From the NCBI GenBank assembly GCA_900314925.1, contig OMXC01000008.1, positions 1-64,000 on the forward strand: a stretch of 64,000 nucleotides of DNA. The letters run 5' to 3'. The position numbers were made by a program, and so were the translations under genes. Positions within the stretch are counted from its first letter, which is position 1. Each line of letters opens with the position of its first letter. A model generated the notes under the pieces. It did no database searches. It was given only the letters and a program-made list of their open reading frames with translations, and was not told where the DNA came from. The DNA comes from an uncultured Bacteroidales bacterium (GTDB lineage Bacteria; Bacteroidota; Bacteroidia; Bacteroidales; P3). Positions 52,842 to 63,989 of the stretch are shown piece after piece.

Positions 52842-54929
52842 ATGTCAGACCTCCACTACACACGCAACATCGGCATAATGGCCCACATCGACGCCGGCAA
52901 GACGACGACGACGGAGCGCATCCTTTTCTATACTGGCAAGAACTACAAACTCGGTGAGACTCACGAGGGTAGCGCCACGATGGACTGGATGGTGCAAGAG
53001 CAGGAGCGTGGTATCACCATCACTTCCGCCGCTACCACTGTGTTCTGGAACTGGCACGATAACCGCTACAAGTACAACATCATCGACACTCCGGGTCACG
53101 TGGACTTCACCGTCGAGGTGGAGCGCTCGCTGCGTGTGCTCGACGGCGCCATAGCCATCTTCTGCGCTGTGGGCGGCGTCGAACCGCAGAGCGAGACCGT
53201 CTGGCGTCAGGCCGACAAGTACGAGGTGCCGCGCATAGCCTTCATCAACAAGATGGACCGTGCCGGTGCCGACTTCTTCTCGGTGGTCGGCCAGATCAAG
53301 GAGCGCCTGGGTGCCAACCCGATACCTATAGAGATACCTATCGGCCAGGAAGACCTCTATAAAGGCGTGGTGGATCTTATCTCCAATAAGGCTCTGGTGT
53401 GGGACGAGTCGTCCAACGGCCAGCGTTTCGAGGAGATTCCCATGCCCGAGGACCTGAAAGAGATAGCCGCGGAATATCGCCAGAAGCTTGTCGAGGGTGT
53501 CGCCGAGGAGAACGAAGAGCTTATGATGAAGTTCTTCGACGACCCCGACAGCATCACCGCCGATGAGATTATCGCCGAGATCCGCAAGGCCACCCTCGCC
53601 CGCAAGATTGTGCCTGTGATGTGCGGTTCCGCCTTCAAGAACAAAGGCGTTCAGACATTGCTCGACGCTGTGGCGGCATTCCTGCCCAGCCCCCTCGACG
53701 TGCCCGAGGTGAACGGCACCAACCCCAAGACTGGCAAGCCCGAGAGCCGCAAGGTTGACGTCAAGGCCCCCTTCTCGGCTCTGGCCTTCAAGATAGCCAC
53801 CGACCCCTATGTGGGACGCCTGTGCTTCTTCCGCGTATACAGCGGCTCGCTCGAAAGCGGCTCGTATGTCTACAATGCCAACACCGGCAAGAAGGAGCGT
53901 ATCTCGCGTATCATGCAGATGCACTCCAACAAGCAGAACCCCCTCGACCGCATCGAGGCTGGCGACATCGGAGCCGCCGTGGGCTTCAAGGAGATCAAGA
54001 CGGGGCACACGCTCTGCGACGAGCAGCACCCCATCATCCTTGAGTCGATGAAGTTCCCCGAGCCGGTCATCAGCATCGCCGTCGAGCCTCACACGCAGGC
54101 CGACATGGACAAGATGACCAACGCGCTGATGAAGCTCGTGGAAGAGGACCCCACATTCCGCGTCAAGACCGACGAGGTGAGCGGCCAGACCGTCATCAGC
54201 GGTATGGGCGAGCTGCATCTCGACATCATCATGGACCGTCTGCGCCGCGAGTTCGGCGTCGATGTGAACCAGGGACGCCCGGAAGTGGCCTACAAGGAGG
54301 CTATCACCACCACCGTGCAGCACCACGAGATCTATAAGAAACAGACCGGCGGCAAGGGTAAGTTCGCCGACGTGCTGTTCGAGATCGGCCCTGCCGACGA
54401 GGGTGTCATGGGTCTGCAGTTCGTCAACGAGGTCAAGGGCGGCAACATCCCCAAGGAGTTCATGCCCGCCATCGAAAAGGGTTTCAGGGAGGCTATGCAG
54501 AACGGCGTCCTGGCAGGCTACCCCATGGACAGCATGAAGGTGCGTATCATCGACGGCTCCTTCCACCCCGTGGACAGCGACCAGCTCTCGTTTGAGCTCT
54601 GCGCCAAGATCGGCTTCAAGGCCGCCTGCCGCAAGGCCAACCCCGTACTGCTGGAGCCTATCATGAAACTTGAGGTGCTGACTCCTGACGCTTATGTGGG
54701 CGATGTCACCGGCGACCTCAACCGCCGTCGTGGTGTCTTGGAGAACATCACCGCCAAGGTGGGCGTACAGGCTATACACGCCAAGGTGCCCCTGGAGCAG
54801 ATGTTCGGCTATGTCACCGCGCTGCGCACCATCACTTCCGGCCGCGCCAACTCCACCATGGAGTTCTCGCACTACGCCGAGCTGACGCGCGACCAGCAGG
54901 AAGCTATACTTAAGAATAAAAATAATTAA
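52842..54929 (+). CDS. fusA: Elongation factor G
   Basis: EF-G drives ribosome translocation with GTP. The 695-residue product has G1 A-H-I-D-A-G-K-T, G2 R-G-I-T-I-T, G3 D-T-P-G-H-V-D-F and G4 N-K-M-D. Domains II-V follow. It sits between rpsG and rpsJ; tuf is not present here, a layout shared with other Bacteroidetes. Confidence 0.98.
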   Translation: MSDLHYTRNIGIMAHIDAGKTTTTERILFYTGKNYKLGETHEGSATMDWMVQEQERGITITSAATTVFWNWHDNRYKYNIIDTPGHVDFTVEVERSLRVLDGAIAIFCAVGGVEPQSETVWRQADKYEVPRIAFINKMDRAGADFFSVVGQIKERLGANPIPIEIPIGQEDLYKGVVDLISNKALVWDESSNGQRFEEIPMPEDLKEIAAEYRQKLVEGVAEENEELMMKFFDDPDSITADEIIAEIRKATLARKIVPVMCGSAFKNKGVQTLLDAVAAFLPSPLDVPEVNGTNPKTGKPESRKVDVKAPFSALAFKIATDPYVGRLCFFRVYSGSLESGSYVYNANTGKKERISRIMQMHSNKQNPLDRIEAGDIGAAVGFKEIKTGHTLCDEQHPIILESMKFPEPVISIAVEPHTQADMDKMTNALMKLVEEDPTFRVKTDEVSGQTVISGMGELHLDIIMDRLRREFGVDVNQGRPEVAYKEAITTTVQHHEIYKKQTGGKGKFADVLFEIGPADEGVMGLQFVNEVKGGNIPKEFMPAIEKGFREAMQNGVLAGYPMDSMKVRIIDGSFHPVDSDQLSFELCAKIGFKAACRKANPVLLEPIMKLEVLTPDAYVGDVTGDLNRRRGVLENITAKVGVQAIHAKVPLEQMFGYVTALRTITSGRANSTMEFSHYAELTRDQQEAILKNKNN

Positions 54930-54942
54930 ACAATAAATAACA

Positions 54943-55251
54943 ATGAGTCAAAGAATCAGAATCAAGCTCAAATCTTACGACCACAACCTCGTCGACAAAT
55001 CGGCCGAGAAGATTGTGAAGACCGTTAAGATGACTGGTGCAGTGGTCAATGGCCCCATACCCCTGCCTACCAACAAAAAGATTTTTACCGTGAACCGCTC
55101 GACCTTCGTCAACAAGAAGTCGCGTGAGCAGTTCGAGTTGAACACCTACAAGCGCCTGATGGACATCGAGATCAACGATCGCGCCAAAACCATCGACGCC
55201 CTGATGAAGCTCGAACTCCCCAGTGGTGTCGAAGTCGAAATCAAAGTGTGA
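54943..55251 (+). CDS. rpsJ: 30S ribosomal protein S10
   Basis: S10 is a head protein of the small subunit and binds NusB in antitermination. The 102-residue product has [10 protein letters not shown] near the start, then N-G-P-I-P-L-P-T and a C-terminal S-G-V-E-V-E-I-K-V. Length is normal. Confidence 0.98.
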   Translation: MSQRIRIKLKSYDHNLVDKSAEKIVKTVKMTGAVVNGPIPLPTNKKIFTVNRSTFVNKKSREQFELNTYKRLMDIEINDRAKTIDALMKLELPSGVEVEIKV

Positions 55252-55319
55252 ATTTAATCAGCCTATGTCAGTAAGATAAGCTGAATGTCTAACAATTTAA
55301 AAGAATCCAACTAAAGGAA

Positions 55320-55949
55320 ATGTCAGGATTAATCGGAAAGAAAATCGGAATGACCAGTCTTTTTGATGCCGACGGAAAGCAGATTCCGTGCACAGTTATT
55401 GAAGCTGGTCCTTGTGTCGTGACACAAGTGAGAACAATCGAGAAGGATGGTTACGAAGCCATCCAGCTGGCCTTTGGCGAGAAAAAGGAAAGCCGTACCA
55501 ACAAGCCTATGCGCGGCCATTTCGCCAAGGCAGGTACCACCCCCAAGCAGTATCTTGCCGAGTTCTCTCGTTTTGAAGAGGGCCACAAGAAGAAATACGG
55601 TGAAGTGCTTACCGTCGAAGTCTTCCAGGAAGGCGAATTTGTCGACGTGGTTGGCACCTCGAAAGGTAAAGGTTTCCAGGGTGTTGTCACCCGTCACGGC
55701 TTCGGCGGTGTCGGCGACAAGACTCACGGTCAGCACGACCGTCTCCGCGCCCCCGGTTCGATAGGCGCATCGTCCTATCCTTCGCGTATCTTCAAGGGTA
55801 TGCGCATGGCCGGTCAGACTGGCAACCATCGCGTGAAGGTGCAGAACCTGCAGGTGGTTAAGATTATCGCCGAGAAGAACCTTATGCTTGTCAAAGGCTC
55901 TGTCCCCGGTCCCAAAGGTTCTATTGTCAAACTTGAAAGATGGAGTTAA
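55320..55949 (+). CDS. rplC: 50S ribosomal protein L3
   Basis: L3 helps begin assembly of the large subunit near the peptidyl-transferase centre. The 209-residue product has I-G-K-K-I-G-M-T at the start and the long loop with [14 protein letters not shown]. The 68-base gap upstream holds no clear promoter. Confidence 0.98.
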   Translation: MSGLIGKKIGMTSLFDADGKQIPCTVIEAGPCVVTQVRTIEKDGYEAIQLAFGEKKESRTNKPMRGHFAKAGTTPKQYLAEFSRFEEGHKKKYGEVLTVEVFQEGEFVDVVGTSKGKGFQGVVTRHGFGGVGDKTHGQHDRLRAPGSIGASSYPSRIFKGMRMAGQTGNHRVKVQNLQVVKIIAEKNLMLVKGSVPGPKGSIVKLERWS

Positions 55950-55956
55950 TTAAGAC

Positions 55957-56589
55957 ATGGAGATAAAAGTTTATAACATCAACGGAAGCGAAACCGGTAG
56001 AACCATCACCCTCGACGATTCTATCTTCGCCATCGAGCCCAACGATCACGCCATATACCTCGATGTCAAGCAGTATCTCGCCGACAACCGTCAGGGAACT
56101 GCCAAAGCCAAGGAGCGCAGCGAGAACGCCCACAGCACCCGCAAGCTGAAACGCCAGAAAGGCACCGGCGGTGCCCGCTCGGGCGATTTGAAGAGCCCCG
56201 TGTTCGTCGGTGGCGGTACCATTTTCGGACCCAAGCCCCGCGACTATCGCTTCAAGCTGAACATCAAAGTGAAACGTCTTGCTCGCCGCAGCGCTCTCGC
56301 CTACAAGGCCAAGGATAACGCTATGACCGTGGTTGAGAATTTCGCCTTTGAAGGTCCCAAGACCAAAAAGATGATCGAAGTGCTCAATAACCTGAAACTC
56401 GGCGACAAAAAGTCACTTTTTGTGCTTGAGAATCAAAATAATTTCGTATCTTTGTCCGCTAGAAACCTCAAGAACGTGAAGGTGGTAAACGTGTCACAGT
56501 TAAATACTTACGACATTGTTAACGCCTCCAATATTGTCGTTTGTGAGGGTTCATTGAGTGAGATTAACCGCGTTTTGGCAACAAAATAA
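55957..56589 (+). CDS. rplD: 50S ribosomal protein L4
   Basis: L4 lines the exit tunnel. The 210-residue product has the arm region [15 protein letters not shown] and the helical C-terminus. Bases 56447-56454 inside the gene read TATCTTTG, so an internal promoter for downstream genes is possible. Confidence 0.97.
   Translation: MEIKVYNINGSETGRTITLDDSIFAIEPNDHAIYLDVKQYLADNRQGTAKAKERSENAHSTRKLKRQKGTGGARSGDLKSPVFVGGGTIFGPKPRDYRFKLNIKVKRLARRSALAYKAKDNAMTVVENFAFEGPKTKKMIEVLNNLKLGDKKSLFVLENQNNFVSLSARNLKNVKVVNVSQLNTYDIVNASNIVVCEGSLSEINRVLATK
56425..56454 (+). promoter_or_regulatory. Possible internal promoter within rplD
   Basis: TTG (56425-56427) is followed after 19 bases by TATCTTTG (56447-56454). 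It would serve rplW and the genes after it. A match can arise by chance in coding sequence, so confidence is low. Confidence 0.35.
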
Positions 56590-56624
56590 GGGAAGAGAGT
56601 ATAACTATTTAAGAAAGTTTAACA

Positions 56625-56978
56625 ATGATGAACGTAATAGTAAAACCGCTGATCAGTGAAAAGATGACCCGCCTCACCGAGGCTGCGGCTAATCCTATCC
56701 AGACCCGCATACAGCGTAAGAAAGGCATCGCCGTCGCTCCTGCCCAGAACCGTTATGGTTTTGTCGTTGACAAACGCGCCAACAAGATTCAAATCAAGAA
56801 CGCCGTTGAGGAGTTCTACAATGTGAAGGTTGTTGATGTGAACACAATGAACTATGCAGGCAAAGTGAAGTCCCGCTACACAAAGGCAGGCTTCCTTACC
56901 GGTCGTACCAATGCTTTCAAGAAGGCTATCGTCACCCTCGCCGTGGGCGACAGCATTGACTTCTACGCCAGCATCTAA
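56625..56978 (+). CDS. rplW: 50S ribosomal protein L23 with a basic insertion
   Basis: L23 lies at the tunnel exit and docks trigger factor and SRP. The product is 117 residues; close relatives are about 96-97. The extra 20 residues (about 20-40), with Q-T-R-I-Q-R-K-K-G in them, sit just after the conserved S-E-K-M-T-R-L-T-E helix and before N-R-Y-G-F-V-V. The rest is standard, ending S-I-D-F-Y-A-S-I. The first two codons are both ATG; either could start. Confidence 0.95.
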   Translation: MMNVIVKPLISEKMTRLTEAAANPIQTRIQRKKGIAVAPAQNRYGFVVDKRANKIQIKNAVEEFYNVKVVDVNTMNYAGKVKSRYTKAGFLTGRTNAFKKAIVTLAVGDSIDFYASI

Positions 56979-57047
56979 GAAAACAAACAGAAAACAGGTA
57001 ATAATAGTTAAGGTCCACTGATAAGAGACCAATAAGAAAACAAAGAA

Positions 57048-57872
57048 ATGGCTTTAAAGAAAATTAAACCCACAACTCCCGGCCAGCGTCACAAACTCGT
57101 TGTTACCAACGATGATATCACCGCAACAAGACCGGAGAAGAGCCTTGTCTATGGCATCCGCAAAAGCGGTGGCCGCAACAACCAAGGTAAGATGACCATG
57201 CGTTATATCGGTGGTGGTCACAAGAAACTGTACCGTTTTGTGGACTTCAAACGCAACAAAGACGGTATCCCCGCAGTTGTGAAGACCATCGAGTATGACC
57301 CCAACCGCAGTTCGCGTATCGCCCTCGTCTGCTATGCCGACGGCGAGAAGAGCTATATCCTCTGCCCCCAGGGTCTGAAGGTTGGTCAGACTGTCATGTC
57401 GGGTGCCGGTGTGGCCCCTGAGATTGGCAACACCTTGCTGCTCTCTGAGATACCTTTCGGTACACTCATTCACAACATTGAGCTCCGCCCCGGCCAGGGT
57501 GCCAAGATGGTGCGTTCCGCCGGTGCTTATGCCCAGCTCATGTCCCGCGACGACAAGTATGCTATCATTAAAATGCCCAGCGGTGAGATGCGCATGATCC
57601 TCCAGGCATGCCGCGCCACTGTCGGTATCGTCAGCAATCCCGAGCACAACCTCGAGGTTGGTGGTAAAGCCGGCCGCAGCCGTCATCTTGGCCGCCGTCC
57701 GCGTAACCGCGGCGTTGTCATGAACCCCGTTGACCACCCGATGGGCGGCGGTGAGGGTCGCCAGACTGGCGGACATCCTCGTTCGCGCAAAGGTATCCCG
57801 GCTAAGGGTTACAAGACTCGCGCTCCCAAGAAGCAGTCGAGCAAGTATATCGTCGAAAGAAGAAAGAAGTAA
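57048..57872 (+). CDS. rplB: 50S ribosomal protein L2
   Basis: L2 is needed for peptidyl transfer and subunit joining. The 274-residue product has the C-terminal motif [13 protein letters not shown], which includes the conserved catalytic-region histidine. Length is normal. rpsS follows after 20 bases. Confidence 0.98.
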   Translation: MALKKIKPTTPGQRHKLVVTNDDITATRPEKSLVYGIRKSGGRNNQGKMTMRYIGGGHKKLYRFVDFKRNKDGIPAVVKTIEYDPNRSSRIALVCYADGEKSYILCPQGLKVGQTVMSGAGVAPEIGNTLLLSEIPFGTLIHNIELRPGQGAKMVRSAGAYAQLMSRDDKYAIIKMPSGEMRMILQACRATVGIVSNPEHNLEVGGKAGRSRHLGRRPRNRGVVMNPVDHPMGGGEGRQTGGHPRSRKGIPAKGYKTRAPKKQSSKYIVERRKK

Positions 57873-57892
57873 CTCAGTAAAAAAAAGAAACA

Positions 57893-58171
57893 ATGAGTCG
57901 TTCATTAAAGAAAGGTCCTTATATTTTCCACAAACTGGAAAAACGAGTAATCGAGGCACAGCAGTCGAACAAGAAGGTTACCATCAAGACATGGTCGAGA
58001 GCTTCGATGATATCGCCCGACTTTGTGGGTCAGACTATTGCTGTTCACAATGGCAACAAGTTCATCCCCGTGTACGTCACCGAGAACATGGTGGGTCACA
58101 AGCTTGGCGAGTTCGCTCCCACCCGCATCTTCCGCGGCCATGCAGGATCTAAAGATAAAGGTAAAAAGTAA
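57893..58171 (+). CDS. rpsS: 30S ribosomal protein S19
   Basis: S19 lies in the head and contacts the large subunit bridge. The 92-residue product has S-R-S-L-K-K-G-P-Y at the start and [11 protein letters not shown] near 68-78. Length is normal. Confidence 0.98.
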   Translation: MSRSLKKGPYIFHKLEKRVIEAQQSNKKVTIKTWSRASMISPDFVGQTIAVHNGNKFIPVYVTENMVGHKLGEFAPTRIFRGHAGSKDKGKK

Positions 58172-58184
58172 ACACTGAAAGAAA

Positions 58185-58622
58185 ATGGGACGTAGAAAAC
58201 ATAATAGTGCAGAAGCACGCAAGGAAGCCAACAAGACCATCTATATGGCCAAGTTGATGAACAACCCGACGTCGCCTCAGAAGACCCGCCTGGTTGCTGA
58301 CTTGGTTCGTGGTGTTGATGTAGAGAAAGCCCTCGGTATCCTCCAGTATAACCCCAGAGAGTCCGCTCCCAAGATGCGTAAGCTCCTCCTTTCGGCTATC
58401 GCCAACTGGCAGGCCAAGAACGAGGGTGTCCGCATGGAAGATGCCAAACTGTATGTCAAACAGATTATGGTTGACGAAGGTCGCACAATGAAGCGCATGC
58501 GCACCGCCCCTCAGGGTCGCGGCTACCGCATCCGCAAGCGCAGCAACCACATAACCATGATTCTCGGCAGCCGTCTTGAAGACGCTCCCGTGGCAACGGC
58601 TGAAAAAGAAGAAACAAAATAA
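58185..58622 (+). CDS. rplV: 50S ribosomal protein L22
   Basis: L22 lines the exit tunnel with L4. The 145-residue product has P-T-S-P-Q-K-T-R-L-V-A-D near 28 and the tunnel loop M-R-T-A-P-Q-G-R-G-Y-R-I near 103. The acidic tail (V-A-T-A-E-K-E-E-T-K) is slightly longer than in E. coli. Confidence 0.97.
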   Translation: MGRRKHNSAEARKEANKTIYMAKLMNNPTSPQKTRLVADLVRGVDVEKALGILQYNPRESAPKMRKLLLSAIANWQAKNEGVRMEDAKLYVKQIMVDEGRTMKRMRTAPQGRGYRIRKRSNHITMILGSRLEDAPVATAEKEETK

Positions 58623-58647
58623 GTAACAAAAAAGAAGAAACGAAACA

Positions 58648-59400
58648 ATGGGACAAAAGACTAACCCTATTGGAAACAGATTAGGTATTATCCGCGGATG
58701 GGATTCTAACTGGTTTGGTGGCAGACGTTTTGAGCAGAAACTTGTTGAGGATGATAAGATTCGTAAGTACCTCAACGCTCGTCTGGCCAAAGCTGGTATC
58801 GCAAAGATTTACATCGAGCGTACGTTGAAGCTTCTCACCGTAACGATCAATGCTGCTCGTCCGGGTCTTATTATCGGCCGTGCGGGTTCGGAGGTGGACA
58901 AACTCCGTGAAGAGCTCAAAAAGCTCACCGGCAAGGATGTCCAAATTAATATCAGCGAGGTGAAGCGTCCCGAGATGGATGCCGTTCTTGTTGCCCAGAA
59001 CATTGCCAAGCAGATTGAGGGCCGTATCCAGTATCGCCGTGCCATCAAAAATGCCATCACCTCCACCATGCGTATCGGTGCCGAGGGTATCAAGGTCTCG
59101 ATAAGCGGTCGTATTGGCGGTGCTGAAATCGCCCGTAGCGAACATTTCAAAGAGGGCCGTACTCCCCTGCATACACTGCGTGCTGACATTGATTATGCCA
59201 ATGCTGAGGCTCACACCACATATGGCCGTATCGGTATCAAAGTGTGGATTTGCCGTGGTGTTATCTATGGCAGACCCGAGTTGGTTTCCTCCGCTATTGG
59301 TGGTCAGCAGAAGGATCATCGCCCCGGTATGGGCGCAGGTCGTCGTCCGGAAGGTGGCGCACCCCGTCGTCGTCAGGGCGGTAGCAGAAATAGCAAATAA
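58648..59400 (+). CDS. rpsC: 30S ribosomal protein S3
   Basis: S3 is part of the mRNA entry helicase. The 250-residue product has [12 protein letters not shown] at the start, KH-type G-L-I-I-G-R-A-G near 72 and a basic C-terminal tail with [12 protein letters not shown]. Length fits Bacteroidetes. Confidence 0.98.
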   Translation: MGQKTNPIGNRLGIIRGWDSNWFGGRRFEQKLVEDDKIRKYLNARLAKAGIAKIYIERTLKLLTVTINAARPGLIIGRAGSEVDKLREELKKLTGKDVQINISEVKRPEMDAVLVAQNIAKQIEGRIQYRRAIKNAITSTMRIGAEGIKVSISGRIGGAEIARSEHFKEGRTPLHTLRADIDYANAEAHTTYGRIGIKVWICRGVIYGRPELVSSAIGGQQKDHRPGMGAGRRPEGGAPRRRQGGSRNSK

Positions 59401-59451
59401 ATAACACGAGCGTTTAACATAAGTGTTCTAAACACTAAATTATAAGAAGAA

Positions 59452-59874
59452 ATGTTACAACCTAAGAAAACAAGATACAGAAAGCAGCAAAAGGGTAAAA
59501 TCAAAGGTAATGCTTTCCGCGGTCACGAACTTGCCTTCGGAACCTTTGGTATTAAGTCGTTAGAGACCTGCTTTATTACCGGTCGTCAAATTGAGGCTGC
59601 TCGTCAAGCTGTAACGCGTCATATGAAACGTGAAGGTCAGATTTGGATTCGCATCTTCCCGGACAAGCCCATCACCAAGAAACCTAATGAGGTTCGTATG
59701 GGTAAAGGTAAAGGTGCTCCCGAGTATTTTGTGGCTCGTGTCATGCCCGGAACGATGCTCTTCGAGTGCGAAGGAGTTCCAATGGATGTTGCCAAAGAGG
59801 CACTGCGTCTTGCTGCGCAAAAGCTCCCGATCTCGACCAAGTTTGTCGTCAAAAGAGACTATATCGAAGAATAA
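59452..59874 (+). CDS. rplP: 50S ribosomal protein L16
   Basis: L16 contacts tRNA in the A site. The 140-residue product has [11 protein letters not shown] near the start and the loop [11 protein letters not shown] near 80-91. Length is normal. Confidence 0.98.
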   Translation: MLQPKKTRYRKQQKGKIKGNAFRGHELAFGTFGIKSLETCFITGRQIEAARQAVTRHMKREGQIWIRIFPDKPITKKPNEVRMGKGKGAPEYFVARVMPGTMLFECEGVPMDVAKEALRLAAQKLPISTKFVVKRDYIEE

Positions 59875-59895
59875 ATAAGAAGCACCACTACAGTC

Positions 59896-60099
59896 ATGAA
59901 GAATGAAATCGTTTTAAAGGAGCTCTCGACTGCTGAATTGAAGGAGAAACTCGATGCCGAGCGTGCGCTCTATCAGAAGATGCTCATGAGCCACGCTGTC
60001 TCGCCCCTCGAGAATCCCAACAAAATTAAAGAAAGTAGAAAAAACATTGCCCGCTGCCTTACTGAGCTCCGCGCGCGAGAAATCGCCGACAAAAAGTAA
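59896..60099 (+). CDS. rpmC: 50S ribosomal protein L29
   Basis: L29 is a small helical protein near the exit tunnel. The 67-residue product has L-S-T-A-E-L-K-E-K-L near the start and N-I-A-R-C-L-T-E-L near 50. Length is normal. Confidence 0.96.
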   Translation: MKNEIVLKELSTAELKEKLDAERALYQKMLMSHAVSPLENPNKIKESRKNIARCLTELRAREIADKK

Positions 60100-60129
60100 G
60101 CATGGCAATTAGTAAAATCCAATTCTAAG

Positions 60130-60384
60130 ATGGAAAGAAATTTAAGAAAAGAAAGAATCGGCGTTGTGGTCAGCAACAAGATGGACAAGTCTATCGTGAT
60201 TCTTGTCGAGCGCAAGGTTAAGCACCCCATGTATGGCAAGTTTGTGAAGAAGTCCACAAAATTCATGGCTCACGACGAGAAGAACGAGGCTGGCATAGGC
60301 GATACCGTCCGCATAATGGAGACTCGCCCCTTAAGTAAAAACAAATGCTGGCGTCTGGTCGAAATCGTCGAGAAGGCTAAGTAA
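60130..60384 (+). CDS. rpsQ: 30S ribosomal protein S17
   Basis: S17 is a primary 16S-binding OB-fold protein. The 84-residue product has [13 protein letters not shown] near the start and [14 protein letters not shown] near 56-69. Length is normal. Confidence 0.97.
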   Translation: MERNLRKERIGVVVSNKMDKSIVILVERKVKHPMYGKFVKKSTKFMAHDEKNEAGIGDTVRIMETRPLSKNKCWRLVEIVEKAK

Positions 60385-60409
60385 CTACTTTTAGAAAAAA
60401 TAAGAAGAA

Positions 60410-60778
60410 ATGATACAACAAGAAACCAGAATGACAGTTGCCGATAACAGTGGTGCCAAAAGCGCCCTGTGCATCCGTGTCCTCGGTGGAACCAAGAAGC
60501 GTTATGCTTCCATTGGCGACACTATCGTTGTGGCCATAAAGGATGCTATTCCTTCCGGCAATGTGAAGAAAGGTAGCGTGTCGAAAGCAGTCGTCGTACG
60601 CACCAAGAAAGAGATTCGTCGCAATGATGGTTCCTACATCCGCTTCGACGACAATGCCTGCGTTTTGCTCACCGCTGCCGATGAGCTTCGTGGCACCCGC
60701 ATCTTCGGCCCAGTTGGTCGCGAATTGCGCGAGAAGCAGTTTATGAAAATTGTTTCACTCGCTCCCGAAGTATTGTAA
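60410..60778 (+). CDS. rplN: 50S ribosomal protein L14
   Basis: L14 forms intersubunit bridge contacts. The 122-residue product has V-A-D-N-S-G-A-K near 9-17 and the C-terminal G-P-V-G-R-E-L-R. Length is normal. Confidence 0.98.
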   Translation: MIQQETRMTVADNSGAKSALCIRVLGGTKKRYASIGDTIVVAIKDAIPSGNVKKGSVSKAVVVRTKKEIRRNDGSYIRFDDNACVLLTAADELRGTRIFGPVGRELREKQFMKIVSLAPEVL

Positions 60779-60802
60779 AATATAAAAAGAAAGTAGACAA
60801 CA

Positions 60803-61117
60803 ATGAAATTGCACGTTAAGAAAGGGGATATGGTTCAGATTATCGCAGGTGACGATAAGGGTAAAGTCGCCAAGGTGCTGAAAGTCTATCCCGAAAAGAA
60901 TCGCGCCATCGTCGAGGGTGTCAACGTGAATAAGAAACATACCAAGCCCAATGCTAAAAATACGCAGGGTGGTATTGTTGAACAGGAAGCCCCCATTCAC
61001 ATTTCCAACCTTATGGTTGTTGTTGGCAAGACCCCCACTAAGATTGGTCGCCGTGTTGATGAAAAGACTGGTAAAATAGTCCGTTATTCTAAAAAAACAG
61101 GGGAGGAGATTAAATAA
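60803..61117 (+). CDS. rplX: 50S ribosomal protein L24
   Basis: L24 nucleates large-subunit assembly. The 104-residue product has the KOW motif I-A-G-D-D-K-G-K-V near 14-23 and [10 protein letters not shown] near 36-46. Its TAA overlaps the rplE start (TAATG). Confidence 0.97.
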   Translation: MKLHVKKGDMVQIIAGDDKGKVAKVLKVYPEKNRAIVEGVNVNKKHTKPNAKNTQGGIVEQEAPIHISNLMVVVGKTPTKIGRRVDEKTGKIVRYSKKTGEEIK

Positions 61118-61677
61118 TGGCTTACATTCCGACATTAAAAACCAAGTATAAAGAGGAAATACTGCCCGCTCTGATGAAAGAGTATGGCTATAAAACTGTT
61201 ATGCAGGCTCCTCGTTTGAAGAAAATCACCCTTAACCAGGGCCTTGGCAAGGCTGCCATAGCAGACAAGAAGGTCATTGACAAAGGAATAGAGGAAATGA
61301 CCGCTATCACAGGTCAGAAGGCTGTGGCTACGAAGTCTCGCAAAGATATATCGAACTTCAAGCTTCGCCGTGGCATGCCTATCGGTGTCCGTGTAACCCT
61401 CCGTGGTGAGCGCATGTATGAGTTCCTGGAGCGTCTTGTGACTGCCTCTATCCCTCGTATTCGCGACTTCCGTGGTATCAATGACAAGGGTTTTGATGGC
61501 AAGGGTAACTACACTTTTGGTATTGCTGAGCAGATTATCTTTCCCGAGATTGATATCGACAAGATTGATCGTATTCAGGGTATGGATATCACGTTTGTCA
61601 CTTCTGCAAACACTGACAAGGAGGCAATGTCTCTGCTCAAAGAGTTTGGTTTACCGTTCAAGAATCAACAAAAATAA
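61117..61677 (+). CDS. rplE: 50S ribosomal protein L5
   Basis: L5 binds 5S rRNA and the P-site tRNA. The 186-residue product has I-T-L-N-Q-G-L-G near 36 and [14 protein letters not shown] near 118-131. Length is normal. Confidence 0.98.
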   Translation: MAYIPTLKTKYKEEILPALMKEYGYKTVMQAPRLKKITLNQGLGKAAIADKKVIDKGIEEMTAITGQKAVATKSRKDISNFKLRRGMPIGVRVTLRGERMYEFLERLVTASIPRIRDFRGINDKGFDGKGNYTFGIAEQIIFPEIDIDKIDRIQGMDITFVTSANTDKEAMSLLKEFGLPFKNQQK

Positions 61678-61682
61678 GCATA

Positions 61683-61982
61683 ATGGCTAAAGAATCAATC
61701 AAAGCAAGAGAGCGCAAAAGAGCTAAAATGGTTGCAAAATATGCATCCAAGCGCGCTGCCCTTAAGGAAATTGTACGTACTGGCGAGCCCGAGGAGGTCG
61801 AGAAGGCTGTCATTGCCCTTCAGAAGCTTCCCAAGAATGCTTGCCCGATTCGTCAGCACAACCGCTGCCAGTTGACTGGGCGTCCAAAAGGATATATGCG
61901 CCAGTTCGGTATTTCGCGTATAAACTTCCGTGAGATGGCGGTCTCGGGTCTTATTCCTGGCGTTAAGAAAGCCAGTTGGTAA
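61683..61982 (+). CDS. rpsN: 30S ribosomal protein S14 (zinc-free type)
   Basis: S14 helps assemble the head. The 99-residue product is the long, zinc-free form, without the C-x-x-C pairs, and has [13 protein letters not shown] near 62-75. Length is normal for that form. Confidence 0.97.
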   Translation: MAKESIKARERKRAKMVAKYASKRAALKEIVRTGEPEEVEKAVIALQKLPKNACPIRQHNRCQLTGRPKGYMRQFGISRINFREMAVSGLIPGVKKASW

Positions 61983-62064
61983 AACGAAGAAAACAGTAAT
62001 TTATTGGTAGCTTTGCAAGTTGGCATAACACCAATACTACAAAACTTAAAATCAAAAATTAAAA

Positions 62065-62466
62065 ATGGTAACAGATCCTATTGCAGATTATTTGACCCGC
62101 ATGCGTAATGCTATCGCTGCCAAGCATCGCGTGGTTGAAATCCCCGGCTCCAAACTCAAAAGAGAGATGACAAAGATTCTCTTTGAGAAAGGCTACATTT
62201 TGAACTATAAGTTCGAAAATGAAGGAGCTCACAACCAGAGCATCAAAATTGCTCTTAAGTATCACCCTGTCACTAAGCAATCAGCCATCGCTGAGCTTAA
62301 GCGTGTGTCCACCCCCGGTCTGCGTAAATATGTCTCAGTTGAAGAGATGCCTCGCGTTCTCAACGGTCTCGGTATTGCCATTGTCTCTACCTCTAAAGGC
62401 CTTATGACTGACAAGGAGGCTCGCACGCTCAATGTGGGTGGTGAAGTTTTATGTTACATCAGTTAA
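62065..62466 (+). CDS. rpsH: 30S ribosomal protein S8
   Basis: S8 is a central primary binder of 16S rRNA. The 133-residue product has P-I-A-D-Y-L-T-R-M-R-N-A near 4-16 and the C-terminal signature S-T-S-K-G-L-M-T-D-K-E-A. An AT-rich stretch with a possible 7-nt period (62043-62066) precedes it. Confidence 0.98.
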   Translation: MVTDPIADYLTRMRNAIAAKHRVVEIPGSKLKREMTKILFEKGYILNYKFENEGAHNQSIKIALKYHPVTKQSAIAELKRVSTPGLRKYVSVEEMPRVLNGLGIAIVSTSKGLMTDKEARTLNVGGEVLCYIS

Positions 62467-62487
62467 TCAATAGAGAGGAGAAATAAA

Positions 62488-63042
62488 ATGTCAAGAATAG
62501 GTAAAATGCCCATCCACCTTCCTAAAGGTGTTGAAGTGAAGATTTCTGATGATAACGTGCTCACCGTCAAGGGTCCACTCGGTGAACTCAGTCAGAAGGT
62601 TAATCCGATGATTGAAATGAAACTAGAAGATGGTGTGCTGCATTTCAATCGTCCCAATGACGAGCGTGAAACTAAAGCTCAGCATGGCCTTTATCGTGCG
62701 CTTGCCGCCAATATGGTGAAAGGTGTTAGCGAGGGCTTCAAAACCGTTCAGGAAGTCATCGGTGTTGGCTATAAAGTCCAAGCTACTGGCAATGTAATGG
62801 AGATGGATCTCGGCTATTCTCACAAGATTTTCTTTGAGCTGGCTCCTGAAATCAAAGTTGAGACTGTCACAGAAAAAGGTAAAAATCCCATTATTACAAT
62901 GACCAGCTGCGATAAACAGATACTAGGTCAGGCTGCAGCAAAGATCCGCTCGCTCCGTAAGCCGGAGCCTTATAAAGGAAAGGGTATCCGCTTCCAGGGA
63001 GAGGAGATTCGCAAGAAGGCAGGTAAAGCTGCTGCTAAATAA
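62488..63042 (+). CDS. rplF: 50S ribosomal protein L6
   Basis: L6 lies near the factor-binding site. The 184-residue product has S-R-I-G-K-M-P-I at the start and the C-terminal R-K-P-E-P-Y-K-G-K-G-I-R. Length is normal. Confidence 0.98.
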   Translation: MSRIGKMPIHLPKGVEVKISDDNVLTVKGPLGELSQKVNPMIEMKLEDGVLHFNRPNDERETKAQHGLYRALAANMVKGVSEGFKTVQEVIGVGYKVQATGNVMEMDLGYSHKIFFELAPEIKVETVTEKGKNPIITMTSCDKQILGQAAAKIRSLRKPEPYKGKGIRFQGEEIRKKAGKAAAK

Positions 63043-63090
63043 GTTTTAGGGTGAAATAAACCTTATATTAGCCAAAAAGAAAAAAGAATT

Positions 63091-63444
63091 ATGGCAACAA
63101 AGAAAGACATAAGAAGAACAAAAATTAAATTCCGCATTCGTCATAAAGTCAGCGGTACCGCTGAGATGCCTCGCCTGTCGGTTTTTAGAAGTAATAAAGA
63201 AATCTATGCCCAGGTGATTGACGATGTCAAAGGTGTGACACTGACCGCTGCATCTTCCAATGAGAAGGGCTTTGAAAAGAGTGGCACAAAGAGTGAAGTG
63301 GCCGCCAAAGTTGGCAAGGCTGTTGCCGAGCGAGCCATTGCTGCCGGTATTAATACCGTTGTTTTTGACCGTAATGGTTATCTTTACCATGGTCGCGTGA
63401 AGAGTTTGGCCGATGGTGCCAGAGAAGGTGGTTTAAAATTCTAA
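63091..63444 (+). CDS. rplR: 50S ribosomal protein L18
   Basis: L18 binds 5S rRNA. The 117-residue product has [10 protein letters not shown] at the start and [11 protein letters not shown] near 91-101. Length is normal. Confidence 0.98.
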   Translation: MATKKDIRRTKIKFRIRHKVSGTAEMPRLSVFRSNKEIYAQVIDDVKGVTLTAASSNEKGFEKSGTKSEVAAKVGKAVAERAIAAGINTVVFDRNGYLYHGRVKSLADGAREGGLKF

Positions 63445-63451
63445 TAAAGTC

Positions 63452-63970
63452 ATGGCAGAATTAAACGTAAATAGAGTTAAGTCGAGCGACATAGAGTTCA
63501 AGGACCGTCTTGTCGCAATTAATCGTGTCACGAAAGTCACCAAGGGTGGTCGTACATTCACCTTTGCTGCCATCGTCGTTATTGGAAACGAGAATGGTGT
63601 TGTTGGCTATGGTCTTGGTAAGGCTAAGGAAGTTCAGGCCGCCGTTCAAAAGGGCGTCGACGATGCAAAGAAGAATCTTATCCGTGTCCCGGTGCTTAAG
63701 GGTACTATTCCTCACGAGCAGATGGGTAAATACAGCGGTGCTAAGGTGTTTCTGAAACCTGCAGCACCAGGTACTGGTGTTATTGCCGGTGGTGCTATGC
63801 GCGCCGTTTTGGAGAGTGTCGGTGTGAAAGATGTTCTTGCTAAGTGCAAGGGCTCTTCCAACCCCCACAGCGTTGTTAAGGCTACCATCAATGCTCTTCT
63901 TCAGATGAAGGATCCTTATATGGTTGCCCAGCTCCGCGGTGTATCACTTGACAAGGTGTTCAACGGTTAA
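63452..63970 (+). CDS. rpsE: 30S ribosomal protein S5
   Basis: S5 helps translational fidelity and mRNA unwinding. The 172-residue product has [11 protein letters not shown] and [10 protein letters not shown]. The C-terminal [11 protein letters not shown] is normal. Confidence 0.98.
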   Translation: MAELNVNRVKSSDIEFKDRLVAINRVTKVTKGGRTFTFAAIVVIGNENGVVGYGLGKAKEVQAAVQKGVDDAKKNLIRVPVLKGTIPHEQMGKYSGAKVFLKPAAPGTGVIAGGAMRAVLESVGVKDVLAKCKGSSNPHSVVKATINALLQMKDPYMVAQLRGVSLDKVFNG

Positions 63971-63989
63971 TCAATAGGAGATTAGTATT

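Noticed and set aside
52845..54872. 675-residue minus-strand ORF
   Set aside because: Exact antisense shadow of fusA.
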